Positions 1 to 12,132 are shown, counted from the first letter of the stretch. The stretch is DNA of 64,000 bases from Poecilobothrus nobilitatus (GCA_947095535.1 OX352772.1:116358031-116422030); one strand, 5' to 3'. Made by a program: numbers and translations. Notes: generated by a model from the letters alone, not told the origin.

Positions 1-714
1 ATTCTGAAATGACTCATACTTATTTTCAAAGATCTAACTTCTGTCAAAATTTCAAGTTTCCAACTTAAACCGTTTAGAAGATAGAAGGGTTAAAGGATTT
101 TGCAAAATTTTAGTTTCGCATAACGGTAAATTAAGACACGGTATGCCACAAATATATATTTATTGTATATATACTTTTAAAGCTAATAAAAGTAGTAATC
201 GTTTGGCGTTTTCAAAATGAAGATATACCTTATACAACGTGTGCTATAACAATTGAAATATAGAGCTTTTTTGAACCTTTGGGGAGCTGTAGCTCCGTAA
301 CGGGTGGGGCTACAAAAAAAAGTTATTAAAAATAAAATTTATATTTTTATGAGATCTATCAGCTGTTAAAATTTCATAGCTCTATTGCAAAAAAAATGTG
401 GGGATCTAAAAGTTAGGTGTTCGAGAGCTACCCTAAGGCTTGGTCCAAACTCAACCAAAAAAAATAGGGAACCTACAAATTACTCCCAAAATATTTTGTG
501 TAAATTTCAAGATTCTAGCTTTCTTAGTTTTTGAGTTAGCGTGCTGACGGACGGACGGACGGACGGGCGGACGGACGGACGGACATGGCTCAAAAGTCTT
601 AGAATTTTTTTCTGATCCGATCCATACCTTTGAAGGTATATCTAGCTCGCTTATATCGAGGTGTTACAAACGGAGGAGTAATTTTATTATACCCGATCCT
701 ATCGTACGGGTATA
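1..714 (+). repeat. Family A microsatellite repeat (Helentron/DINE-like), truncated by window edge
   Basis: The right end is the family A tail: a hairpin with TACCCG pairing with CGGGTA around 690-712, preceded by the conserved GTTACAAACGGAGGAGTAAT block. A (GGAC)n tract at about 546-584 lies about 130 bp inside the tail. The left part is cut by the window start and matches the middle of the full-length copies at 25.5-27.1 kb (same strand) and 10.5-12.1 kb (opposite strand). Noncoding. The link to mini-me/DINE-1 repeats is inferred from architecture. Confidence 0.75.
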
Positions 715-857
715 AATAGAAAATTAAAAATAAAGAAAACAAATATCTTACCATATTGTTTGTTTTATTTTGTAATGTTATGTATACTTAATAAAGTAAA
801 TAATTTGTAATGATATTAAAGGAAAATTGTTGTCTTTATATATGAAAAACTTTATAT

Positions 858-1722
858 ATGACTTCCCTACTATATAGTATACAATCACAAGTTTTTTTTT
901 TTAAAGTTTTTGAAAAAGATTATTTTAAATTAATGAATAATGCTGTTTTCGGTAAAACAATGGAAAATGTAGATAAAAGAAAAAATGTCAAAATAGCTAC
1001 GTCTTGGGAAAGTCGAGGAAGACATTTAGGTGCTCGAGCGCTAATAGCAAAACCAAATTATCATAGCCACTAGATTTACTGAAAACTTGATAGCCATTCA
1101 ACTTAATCATACAAATATATATTATGACAAACCTATATATTTGGGATTTACGGTACTCGAACAATCTAAAATTCTTATGTATGATTTTCATTATGATTAT
1201 ATTAAATCTAAATATGGTAGTAAGGCTTTATTAAATTATACAGACACTGACAGTTTTATTTATACTATACAGACAGATGATTTTTACGCTGACATATTTA
1301 ATGAAATACCAAAACGTTTTGATACATCAGATTATCCATCCGACAATTTATTTAATTTTCCTCTAATGAATAAAAAAGTTCTGGGTCTTTTTAAAGATGA
1401 ATTTAATGGAAAAATTGTTTCTGAATTTATTGGATTAAAATCTAAAATGTATTTCCTTCAAACATATGAAAATAAAACTATTAAAAAAGCTAAAGGAATA
1501 AAGAAATATGTTGTCAATTCTTTAACATTAGATAATTATAAAAATTGTTTGTTAAAAAATGAAACTTGTTTAAAACAAATGAAAATATTTAGATCACATT
1601 TACATACAATTTATACACAAAATTTAAATAAAGTAGCTTTAAGTTCATTAGATAATAAACGATATGTAACTGAAGATAATATAAAAACATATGCTTGGGG
1701 GCATTATGCCATTGAGCAATAG
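858..1722 (+). pseudogene. DNA polymerase type B fragment (DNA_pol_B_2, Polinton/virus-like), frameshifted
   Basis: This is the C-terminal part of a protein-primed type B DNA polymerase of the kind found in Polinton/Maverick elements and related linear viruses or plasmids. The first open segment (858-1073) carries the [10 protein letters not shown] motif (motif B region). The second (1087-1722) carries YTDTDS, the motif C with the metal-binding aspartates, and ends in a conserved-looking AWGHYAIEQ before a TAG stop. The two are in different frames, so there is a frameshift near 1060-1087. The exonuclease domain and earlier polymerase motifs are missing upstream, where a poly-T run lies at about 892-902. 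No integrase, capsid or packaging ATPase gene is visible nearby, so this is an isolated relic. It could also be a fragment of an endogenous virus or a linear plasmid. Confidence 0.8.
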
Positions 1723-1769
1723 TTGTAAAAAAACAAAATAAAAAAATCGAATTTTTGTTAGCTTAATAT

Positions 1770-3140
1770 TAATAATAAAAATCACAATTTTTTAAAAACT
1801 TTTTTTTTAATTTTTCAGATAAATATTAAACCAAAAGCTTTAACTTTTATAATTACTTAAACAAGACTTTATAAACTTTTCATATCTTCACTTTAACCAG
1901 CTTAACTTTTAAAATTTGAAAACATAAAAAACTTTTAACTTTTCAGTTAAATATTAATTCATCTAAATCTAAACTTTAATAATATTAACTTCGAAAGCTT
2001 TTCTAATCTGTTTGAAAATTTTCAACAGCACTATAGCTTAAGCTTAATATTATTAATTTAAAAAACTTTTCTTTAATTTTTCAAGTAAATTTTAAACCAA
2101 GCTTAAACTTTCGTAATAATAGTTTTGTAGTTAAACCCTACTTTAAAAACTTTTCATATTGTCTTTTTAATACTCAGCACTACAGTTTAACTTCTTAAGC
2201 TTATTATTGTTTTAAATATAAAAAGTTTTATATTTAAATTTTTAGGTAAGTAACTATTAAATTAAGTTAAACTTAATGATAATAATAACTTTGAATATAA
2301 ACCAAACTTTTAAAACTTTTTATAACTAATTTCAACAAAATTTTCAACAAAATAGCTTAAGTTTTTGATGGTTAAATTTTTAAAACTTTTTTTCAATTTT
2401 TCAGGTTAATATTAAATCAAGTTTAAACTTTGATTATAATAACTTTGTATTTAAACCAAACTAAGAGCTTGAAAAACTTTTCATAGCTTCCCACATATAA
2501 AAATATTTCAGCAATTTTAAATCAAGTTTTGTTTCATAACCAAGCGTTCGCCTAAAAGTATGCAGAAAAAAGTGTTATGAGTATAAGAAGAATTTTAACA
2601 TTGATATTAGTTTTGTATATTAACTTTGTATTTAAGTTAAAACTTTAAAATCTTTTCATATCTAATTAAGAATATTCAACACAATAGCTTACGCTTATTT
2701 TTTTATTTTATAAAACTTTTTTTAATTTTTCACGTAAATATTAAATCAAGCTTAAACTTTAATAAACTTTTCATATCTAATTAAGAATATTCCGTTCAAT
2801 AGCTTAAGCTTATTTCATTTTTTATTTTAATTTATAAAACTTTTTTTTTCATTTTTCACAGAAATATTAAATCAAATTTAAACTTTAATAATATTAAAAA
2901 TAAACCAAACTTAAAAAACTTTTCATATCTAATTAGGAATATTCAGCTCAATAGCTTAAATATATTTTTATTTTAATTTATAAAACTTTTTTTTCAATTT
3001 TCACGGAAATATTAAATCAAGTTTAAACTGTGATAATATTAACTTTGTATTTAAACCAAACCAAATTTTAAAAACTTTTCATATTTAATTAAGAACAGTA
3101 AGCACAATATCTTCAGCTTATTACTGTTTTAATTTGAAAT
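1770..3140. repeat. Degenerate AT-rich tandem satellite, period about 152 bp
   Basis: A phrase close to CAATAGCTTAAGCTTA recurs at about 2031, 2183, 2351, 2681, 2797, 2948 and 3103, mostly 150-168 bp apart with one double step and one short unit. Between occurrences the same modules repeat in order: a run of T, ATTTTTCA, AAATATTAAATCAAG, TTTAAACTTT, AACTTTGTATTTAAACC, and AAAAACTTTTCATATCTAA. The units are diverged. No coding potential is seen. It starts directly after the DNA polymerase fragment. Confidence 0.75.
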
Positions 3141-3519
3141 TTAAACATAACTGATATTCCACCGCTAAGCTTAATTTAAAATACTCATAAAACTAAAATA
3201 AGCATAAAACTTTTTACTTATCACAATTTTATTGCATACATTTAGGAGAACTGTTGAATAAAAGCTCCTCCTGGCGCTGAAACGGCATATACATACTACT
3301 TTTTAATTTCTATTTCATAATCACACCTTATATTATTAACAATATATTATCAGCCGTTTAATTCAAAGCTTTTATTAAAGTAAAAACATATTTACCAAAA
3401 GTCATGAACATTCAACAATTTTACATTTTCATTATAGAGATCATAATAATTCTCTAATTTTAAATTAAGCTTTTAAAAGCACTTTTTAATGAAGTATTCA
3501 AAACTATCTTTAAAAACTT

Positions 3520-3840
3520 TTTATAATTTTTCAAATAAATATTAAATTAGGTTTAAACTTTTATAATTTTATATTTACACAAAACTTTAAAAACTTTTCA
3601 CCTAAATAAAAAATAATGTATGAGCTTTATTACTTTGAATTCAAAAATTAAGTTTAAACTTTTATAATTTTATATTTAAACCAAACTTTAAAAACTTTTC
3701 ACCTAAATAAGCTTTTAAAACTTTTAATATAAAATATTTACTTCAAACTTTAATAATTTTATATTTAAACTAAACTTTAGAAACTTTTCACCTAAATAAG
3801 CTTTCAAAACTTTTAATATAAAATATTTACTTCATTTCTT
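3520..3840. repeat. Short AT-rich tandem repeat, period about 100 bp
   Basis: Three units share AACTTTTATAATTTTATATT, then AAACTTTAAAAACTTTTCAC, then CTAAATAAGCTTTTAAAAC. They begin near 3548, 3650 and 3750. Words are shared with the satellite to the left, so this is probably a later local amplification of the same material. Confidence 0.6.
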
Positions 3841-5041
3841 TTTCAAAATTTTATACTAGTTCAAGCTTCTTGTTATTTATTTCAAAACTTTTTTAATTAA
3901 ATTCATAATCAAATAAGCTTCATTTTCAAACATAACGATCGATCTTTATGTGCTTATACCAACCTAAAGATACCTAAAGCTTAAAACCCTTAATTACCTA
4001 TCAAAGCTTTCATACATTACATCCTACCCTATAGGTTTCATACATTGGATGCCCATATCCTATCTACTAAAGATGCTCTGCAGAAGTCTCCTTCAGTTGA
4101 TTAGTTGGCCTTCAATTCTGATCTTTTCGATCTTGGAATACAATTCCTTGTGACTTAGTCTGTTCATCTTATACTTTTATAAGTTATAAAAATAGTTTTG
4201 AAATTTTTAATCATTTTTTTCTTGTAATGTTGATCTTTAGATCTACTCATAGGTACTGGATTCTTCGAGATATGCTTTTGTTGTTGTGAGGACATAATTG
4301 ATTGAAGACCTAGATGTAAATAAACTTTATTATAGTTTTACAGTATTACTTTAAATTGCTTTTGTTTCTCTTTAGAAACTAATTCTATAGATATAATTAT
4401 AAACACTAGTTTTATAATTAAAATTATATATAACCTAGGACACCTATTCTAAAGTTTTTTTTTTGTTTGGAATTAGAATTATGCGGTTCTAAGGACCGAT
4501 TAATTGATTCGCAAATAAAAGACAGTAACTTTCTTTAAATTATTTTAAAGTTAATTTATAATATGCAATTAATTTAGCTAACACAACAACTAAATATTTT
4601 TAATTAAAATTTTTGTCAATAAGAATTTATGTGATAATATTTTAATTGTTCTAAACTAAGTTTATAGGAGTCATATTATAACAAATTTATATAAAATAAA
4701 AGGTATTAAAATTATTAAAAGTAAATGATAATTAATTTTTTTTTTTCAACTATTTATTTATTTATTTAAATATAATTCTGAAAGAGAAATATAATAACTC
4801 GTACAGAGTATATAAAAGTAGTTTAATTCAATTAACTTAAAAATATAAATCTTAAACATAGAGAATTAAGAGAATTAAGTAACATATTTTTATGAAAAAA
4901 ATTAGAATTCAGTAAATTAGAATTCCGCGTAATAAAATTTTATAACTCAACAAAGAATCAAATCAGTATATTTAGAAAAATTAGAAAATTATTTTATTTG
5001 TTTTTAATTAAAAAACCAAAGACATCATACTAAGATATAAG
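3841..5041. other. AT-rich intergenic sequence, nothing recognised
   Basis: No supported ORF, RNA gene or known repeat. The stretch at about 4000-4160 is slightly richer in G+C but shows no motif I can name. Confidence 0.5.
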
Positions 5042-5049
5042 TTCCAAAC

Positions 5050-5472
5050 CAATGGCTCCCAACCTTTTACGGTTATCGTACTGCTAGGCAACAATTTATG
5101 ATTTCACGTACCATCCTCCCAATTTTTTTTCAAATCATACATGAAAACAATAATATATACAAAGAAAAAAATTTTCCATTTGGTAATTAGAAAGTACGTA
5201 CAAAAAGTGAGTACCTAATATTAAACGTATAAAGAGAAACAAATTTTATTTTTAATGGAAAATTTTTAATTTGGAAAATAAATCTAATGAAAGAACACCA
5301 TTTATGACGGGTTACTACTTACTAATGACCTAGTAAAAATAATAATATTTCGGCAGTCATAAAATTTTATTTTTATATAAAATTTCAATTAAAATTACTT
5401 GTTTTTAATATTTCAGAGAAAAAAATACACATAGCCCTATGGGATTCACATACGCCAGGTTGGGAACCACTG
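5050..5472. mobile_element. hAT-like MITE with terminal inverted repeats
   Basis: The left terminus reads CAATGGCTCCCAACCT and the right terminus is the inverse of CAGTGGTTCCCAACCT, so 14 of 16 bases match as inverted repeats. The flanking 8-mers are TTCCAAAC (5042-5049) and TTACAAAA (5473-5480), matching at 6 of 8, as expected for an aged 8-bp target duplication. CAGTGGTTCCCAACC-type ends and 8-bp duplications are typical of hAT transposons. The 423-bp interior has no transposase ORF, so the element is non-autonomous. Confidence 0.7.
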
Positions 5473-5599
5473 TTACAAAAAAAAAGAAGAATAAAATATA
5501 TAGATTTTATTACATTAATATTAATCTAAATAAAGTTTTTTGACATGTTGTTTAAATTTTATTTTGGACAGCCTTTTAATGTCCAATGACAAATTATTA

Positions 5600-7745
5600 T
5601 ACAGGCTGGAACCGGAGTTAAAAACTAAATCAAGTCCATTCAAGTTGCATGCGATATTTGTTTTATATTATCAGCTATTCTTGAATTATGGTAATGTAAA
5701 ACTGAGATCGTGATGATTGTTATATTTGATTTTAAGCTTTTTTTTCAGAATATTATGCTTATGCATCAATTGCATTATTTCATTATAATCATTTAGTTTT
5801 AGAAAATCACATTTTTTATGAATTTCATTTGTAGAATGTTTGTGATGTAAGTTGGATAGATTTTTTATAGATTTATTTTGAATAATTTGCAGAGATTTCA
5901 ATTTTTTATTTATTATTAATTATTAAATTATTAAGCAAAACATCTGTACCATATATCGTTTTAGTGTGACAGAGACTGTAATATACTAAAAGCTTATTAT
6001 TTTCTGGAACTCTTTGACTCATTTTTTGAAAAATACCCAATTCGTACCTGGTAACATGTTTGGTTTGAATATTATTGTAAGGTGCTGAAATTTCGGCATT
6101 CTTTGCTTTAATTAACATCTATTTTAACATGTATTTTAATTAACATGTATTTAACATGTATAACATATATTTTTATGTGTGTTGACAGTAGGTTTATAGA
6201 GAGACATTCAATGTCAAGTCGTTGGCATATCTTTCGCAATGTTTGTTTCTACAATATTGTAATATTGTAGTTATTTGCGGCGTAAACAATTATTAAGTCA
6301 TCAGCATATAAGAACGCTTTACCGTTGAATTTCAAATTTAAAAAACTTCTAATATAACAACCAAATAAAACTGGCTCTAATGAACTTACCTGCATAACTA
6401 CATATTAGATATTATTAAACTGAGTAGTTACTGCATCGCATTCTGAGTATTGCTTTTAATTCTTAAAGAAGTTTTTAAACCACTATATCATATAATATTC
6501 TTAATAAATTAGTTATATCTACAGAGTCGAAAGTCGTCAATTCAAAGATTATTAAACCTTAAGTGAACCACATCGAACAAAGCAGCGGTAGTGTTAGATT
6601 GCTTCATAAAACCATATTGACTATTTTAAAATAGTTCACTCTTATGGAGATGATTATACAGCTGGTTATTCATATAAGCTTCAATGATTTTGCCGAATAC
6701 TGACACTATACATCATTACTTTTGTAAATTGGCACAACCTTATTTATTTTCAGTATGTCTCGCATATAACACTTTTGGATCTGTTTAACAGCAATGGTAT
6801 TTTTCTTTTAAATAGATTATTATCTTCATAATTTTGACAGTGCTTTTTGTGCCAATAATTTTTTATATTCATAAGTTGTAAATATTCATGGTCAATCCAT
6901 GGTCTACTAAATTTTATAGTTTTTACTAATAAATTTTTCACCATGGTTAAGTTGAATGTTTTTTTACATTTTCTACCTGATTTTTATATATATTGGCAAG
7001 ATTAGAATTGTCAATTTTGATACATTTTAAATGACATTTCAATAAGTTGACATTTCGATTTTATTTATGTATTATTATCTTATTTTTATTTACAAAGTTG
7101 TTTGGTAAAAATAGTGAATAAGTGCGTTATATTTATTTTATTAGATATTTTTATTGTTTTTTAGGACATGGTCAATGCAACTTCAATAACTAGGTCTAGT
7201 GACGGAAAAATGACAAATTTGGAAACCATTTGATTCAACAGAAATCAAGTAGTCTCTTAAGTTTTTATCCAGATAATTATTTACATTAAAATTGAAATCA
7301 CCACCAATTTTAGAAGTGATTTTCTATTATTATTTGATGGTTTGTAGAAAATAGAAATATTTAAGTGCTTACTAATAGTAAAAATTTTAAGTGAAATTAA
7401 ACTATTGTATTCATTACAAAAGTTGTTTTGTATTTTGTAATTAATAGAATTATGAACAAAGAGTGCTACTCCTCAACCTTGTCTATTTTTACTAGTAGAT
7501 ATAGTAGTTCAGGTTGACCATTTCAATTTCTTTCTCATGAATCCAATATGAATAGTTAGAGTTACATTGTCTAACAAAATAGCTATCTCATCCATTTTAT
7601 TTTTTAAACTTCTAACATTGAAGTGAAATATTTTTAGTGAATTAATGAATTCAAAACACATGTCCTCCACTTTATTAATATGTGTGACATAGTTATGTGA
7701 AGGAAAAACTATGGAATCTAAATCTCTGTTATACTTGTGTAGCAT
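5600..7745 (-). pseudogene. Decayed non-LTR retrotransposon ORF2 (EN-RT), CR1/Jockey type, relic 1
   Basis: Read on the minus strand. The endonuclease start is at 7509-7745, with IFHFNVRSLKNKMDEI, a typical AP-endonuclease N-terminus. The linker to RT is at 6750-6944 (PWIDHEYLQLM). RT pieces follow: QYGFMKQSNTT near 6600, an altered motif A near 6530, YADDLII (motif C) near 6290-6330, and the RT C-terminal region at 5686-6118 (LLVYYSLCHTKTIYG, then LQIIQNKSIKNLSNLHHKHS). Stops and frameshifts separate every piece and much of the endonuclease is missing, so it is inactive. Its ORF1 lies to the right in two parts. Confidence 0.8.
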
Positions 7746-7759
7746 TAAGTTAAAGTATT

Positions 7760-8145
7760 TTATGTGAAATCAGATGAATCATTTTAGAAAAATATATTTG
7801 AAATCAAGTGTAAAAATTTAAATTTTTCCTTAACTAAAACTTTACCTTCCTTCATCCAAGCGAATTTAATTATATTCTATCTCTTCAGATTTCTGGCTGT
7901 TTTAAATAATAAACTACTATAAGGTATTAGTTTTCATTGCTAAAAATCATTCTCAAAATTTTTTTTTCTTGCAGCAAACTATTTTGACATAAAATTTTTT
8001 AAATTTAACTAAAATTTTTTGTGGCTCACCTGAATTTTCTAAATTTTACATATTTTTACATTTAGTTCTTCTGCAACTTTAGTTTCTTTCTGCAACTAAC
8101 GACATTAACTGGATCCATTCCCTCAATAATACCTACTCCTGGGGT
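7760..8145 (-). pseudogene. C-terminal part of relic 1 ORF1
   Basis: On the minus strand, sequence near 7840-7920 encodes a KFAWMKEGKVLVK-like stretch, which resembles the ORF1 C-terminus of PHD-finger CR1/Jockey-type elements. A similar segment (KFAWVKDGKLQIRKTEKS) occurs in the second relic at 13.2-13.3 kb, supporting the assignment. It sits just upstream (minus strand) of the ORF2 endonuclease start, as expected. It is separated from the ORF1 N-terminus by a family D repeat. Confidence 0.5.
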
Positions 8146-8149
8146 TTCG

Positions 8150-9590
8150 AAGACTTTTTAGCACATTTCCAAAAAATTTTTGAAAAAATGTGCTTATTAG
8201 TTTCACTCTGTCCGTCCGTCCGTCTGTCCGTCTGTTTACAAAACTTCTACACCGTTAAAGATAGAGAAAAGAAATTTTAACCATGGGTAGGTCTCATAAA
8301 AAAAATAATTTTGTGGAACAACTTTTCCATGTAGCCCCACCCATTACGGAGCTACAGCCCCTCAAACTTTTATAAAGCCCTATATTTAAATGCATATATC
8401 TTATGTTCTGCTTAAGATTTTTTCAATATGAAAACGTCATTCGACAGGTATTTTTGTTAGCTTTGCAAATTATAGTTATGTGAAAACCAAATTTTGCATG
8501 ATTTTTCTACTTTCATAACTCCGGCACGCTTTTAGTTAGAGACTTGAAATTTTGAGACAAGAAAGAACTTTTAGAATTAGGATAAGTTTTTTCAGAAAAT
8601 TTTTTGGTAGCGCCCCCTCTTTACGAGTTATTACGCCTCAAAAATTTAAAATTTGCTATTTTTTATGAGTATAAGTTTGCTCAGAAAATTTTTTTGGACC
8701 ACCCCCTGTTTATGAGCTATTAGGCCTTAAAAATTGAAAATTTGCTATTTTAAACACCTGTAACTTAGGAACCTGTACACAATTTACTTCTGCAAAATAT
8801 AAAAATTAAAGCGACAGTAATATATTTTTAAGTGTGTTAAAGGTTTATTTTAATTGCAAAGGGTTCCAAAGTTGCAGCTCTTCAAAATTGCGAAAAAGCC
8901 CCATTTTCAGATGTATATGTCTCAGGCTCTGCGTAATAATTTTGCAATCTAAAACCGCGAGAAGACCGGAAATTTTATTATCTATATAAAACACTATCAA
9001 AATTATATAATATTTTGTAATTTACTATTTAAATTCACCGTTATGTGAAAACCACATTTTGCATGAAATTTCTTTTTTCATAACTCCGGTACGTCTATAG
9101 ATAGGGATCTGGAATTTTGAGACAAGAAAGAACTTTTAGAATTAGGATAAGTTTTTTCAGAAAATTTTTTGGTAGCGCCCCCCTCTTTAAGAGTTATTAC
9201 GCCTCAAAAATTTAAAATTTGCTATTTTTAGACACCTGTAACTTAGGCACCTGTAAACATTTTTCTTCGGCAAGACATGAAAATTAAAGGTGCAATAATA
9301 TATTTTTACGTGTGTTAACGGCTTTTCTTAGTTATATAGGATTCCGGACTTACGGCCCCTCAAAATTTCAAAAAAGTCCTATTTTCACGTTTTTTCTTAT
9401 TACATGAAATTTTCAAATGTTTGTGCAAGTCACAATTCTAAACAGTTTGTATTGAGTTTTGGAAATGTGTGCTTTTAAAAACCGTTGGTTTACATTCTAC
9501 CTTGTTTACATTGTTTTTGCTTTAAAAGTTTGATCTCAATATGATTGTTGTTAACGTGATTTTTCAAAATAGCGTTTTCCAGTTGCAAAA
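8150..9590. repeat. Family D microsatellite repeat with internal duplication, inserted in an ORF1
   Basis: The left end has a hairpin (AGCACATTT at 8160-8168 pairing with the ATGTGCT side at 8188-8194). It is followed by a (GTCC/GTCT)n tract at about 8210-8234, then modules shared with family A such as CCCATTACGGAGCTACAGC and ACACCTGTAACTTAGG. A block of about 565 bp is present twice: the phrase AACTTTTAGAATTAGGATAA occurs near 8567 and 9131. The element lies between the two halves of an ORF1 of the same orientation, so it probably inserted there. The right boundary is approximate. Confidence 0.6.
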
Positions 9591-9857
9591 TAAATAGCGT
9601 TCACCTATTAAATTCAAATTTTTTCGGAACTCTCTTAATTAATTTTCAAATTATTGTTCAAATATTCCATCATAAACACTTAGTTAAGTTAAATTTCATT
9701 AAGTTTTAGCATTAATGTTGCTCAATTTCATCACCTTTGATATTAGTGGACTTAATCTGATTTGCTGAAACATTTGATGCTTTACTTGAGCTATTAGCTT
9801 CTAAAGGCTTACTTTTATTAAACTTTTGTTTGCTTGAAAGATAAAATCAAATTTTTG

Positions 9858-10010
9858 CTATATTCCTATTTCAGTTGGCGTTATCTCATTGTACAAGCTT
9901 GTACATCGTCCGTGAAACCATTTTTTACAGTCTTCCTCAAACTGTATTGCATTTTCTTTTCTAAATTTAATATTCTTATTACACTGCTTACACGAAGTTT
10001 TTGTTGACAT
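9858..10010 (-). pseudogene. ORF1 N-terminus with PHD-like zinc finger, relic 1
   Basis: An ATG at 10010-10008 opens a 50-residue frame ending in TAG at 9860-9858. It contains C7-x2-C10, then C28-x2-W31-F-H33-x2-C36, the spacing of a PHD-like finger as seen in ORF1 proteins of some CR1/Jockey-type retrotransposons. The frame probably continued before decay. The remainder of ORF1 lies left of the family D repeat, so the finger and the C-terminal module have been pushed about 1.5 kb apart. Confidence 0.6.
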
Positions 10011-10019
10011 TTTTTTGAC

Positions 10020-10550
10020 ATTTAATTTAACCCTAAAGTTGTTAGGTTAAAAAAATTAAAATTATTATATTCTAATTATTATTATTAATGTTAAATTTAA
10101 TTTTGTATTTTTATGTACTGCGAACCACTTTATTTTATAACAACTTCTATTTTTTTGTGTTTTGCAAAAAAATTCGGTATCAAATTGTTCGGAAGCAAAA
10201 TAAACCTTTTTAGAATAAACAAATTGGTATGTCATGTCATGTCTTTTATATAGTGGATCAAGTTTTAGTTAATCAAACTGGCTCTCGTATGCCGTAACGT
10301 AAAATTTTTCTTCAACTGCACAGATTCCATTCTATTTATGTAATTATATCAACATTACGGTAAGGATACAACATTTGAGATACATATAAATTTTGGTTGG
10401 TTGGAGTGGTACAGTAGACTTTGTTAATAACATACGTGTAATCGTAGTACTGTTTGAAGTAGAGTGTCTATAACAATACCTAAATCCTAAATACCTAAAA
10501 GGATTCCAAACCGCATACTCGTGATTTTTTTTTTATTTCTTTATTTGTAT
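10020..10550. other. AT-rich sequence, possible 5' UTR of relic 1
   Basis: No ORF or repeat that I can support. By position it could include the 5' end of the minus-strand retrotransposon whose ORF1 starts at 10010. Confidence 0.3.
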
Positions 10551-10553
10551 CAT

Positions 10554-12132
10554 TATACCCGTACGATAGGATCGGGTATAATAAAATTACTCCTCCGTTT
10601 GTAACACCTCGAAATAAGCGAGCTAGATATACCTTCAAAGGTATGGATCGGATCAGAAAAAAATTCTAAGACATTTGAGCCATGTCCGTCCGTCCGTCAG
10701 CACGCTAACTCAAAAACTAAGAAAGTTAGAATCTTGAAATTTACACAAAATATTCTGGGAGTTATTTGCAGGTTCCCCATTTTTTTTGGTTGACTTTGGA
10801 CCAAAACTTAGGGTAGCTCTCGAACACCTAACTTTTAGATCCCCACATTTTTTTTTGAAATAGAGCTATGAAATTTTAATTGCTGTAGATCTCACAAAAA
10901 TATTAATTTTATTTTTAAGAAATTTTTTTTGTAGCCCTACCCGTTACGGACTACAGCTCCCCAAAGGTTCAAAAAAGCTCTATATTTAAATTGTTATAGC
11001 ACAAGTTGTATAAGGTATATCTTCATTTTGAAAACGCCAAACGATTACTACTTTTATTAGCTTTAAAAAAATATATACAATAAATATATATTTGTGGCAT
11101 ACGGCGTCTTAATTTACCGTTATGCGAAACTCAAATTTTGCAAAATCCTTTAACCCTTCTATCTTCTAAACGGTTTAAGTTGGAAACTTGATTTTTTGAC
11201 AGAAGTTAGATCTTTGAAAATTAATATGAGTCATTTCAGAAATTTTTTTTGTATCACCCCTCGTTTAGGAGCTGTAAGGGGTCTAAAACTGAAAATTTGC
11301 TATTTTTAAACACCTGTAACTTGAACACCTGTTAAAATTGTTTTGAAGTAATACATAAAAATTAAAGATTGAACATTATACTTTTATTTCTGTTAACAAC
11401 TTTTTTTAATAATATATAGTTACTTTATAATTGACGAAAGTGTTACTTGATTTTTTCAAATTTTCTAACAAATTTCTTCAACAAATTTTTTGCATTTGCT
11501 TTACTCGATAATTTGAAATTGTTGAGGATATAATGCGTAGTACAAAAAATGTAAATAAATAAACAACATAACGGTTGCTTGAAGAATTTTTATTTATATG
11601 ATATTGATATATATACATACTTATATAATATCATGTTTTTTTACATGATCGTATATGTATATGTCACTGATGAATGAATGATAAGAGTATAGATGTATAT
11701 TATATAACGCCGTATTTACATACATATATGTATTTTATTGTACTTATAAGAAATTATTCTGTCAATGGAATATCTAAATATAATATAATATAATATTTAA
11801 AATTATATTTATTATTTTGTACTAAGTAAATTTAATATACATTTACCGCTTAGTATCAAATGGTACTATAGAATATTTTAAAAAGTTTTGGATTGATAAT
11901 CGTTATGTGGAAGGTTAGAATCTGCTTTTGAAGAATGTACATATAAACATATAGTTTGAATATATGTACAACCCATAGTTCTAGAAATTATAAAATTCAC
12001 CCAAATTATTTTAAAATACTAAAATATTAAAAAAATAATATTGTAAGCAGAGTTAGCTGTTAGCTGTGAACATAGTAACGGTTCGTACGGGTATCTAAGT
12101 GTTGACAAAGGCAACTGTATTCTTCCTCGTTT
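10554..12132 (-). repeat. Full-length family A microsatellite repeat (Helentron/DINE-like)
   Basis: The tail is at the left: a hairpin with TACCCGTACGA at 10556-10566, the CTCCTCCGTTTGTAACACCT block, and a (GTCC)n tract at about 10683-10698. The head is at the right: GACAAAGGCAACTGTATTC near 12104-12123, with GTTCGTACGGGTAT at 12081-12094. The head TACCCGTACGA is the inverted partner of the tail hairpin. The + strand copy at 25488-27064 is almost the same length (1577 versus 1579 bp) and collinear throughout, which fixes the unit. No ORF is retained, so it is non-autonomous. Confidence 0.8.

Noticed and set aside
546..584. (GGAC)n tract considered as a CRISPR-like or independent microsatellite locus
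   Set aside because: The same tract occurs at a fixed position inside every family A, B and C tail, so it is part of those repeats. There are no spacers.
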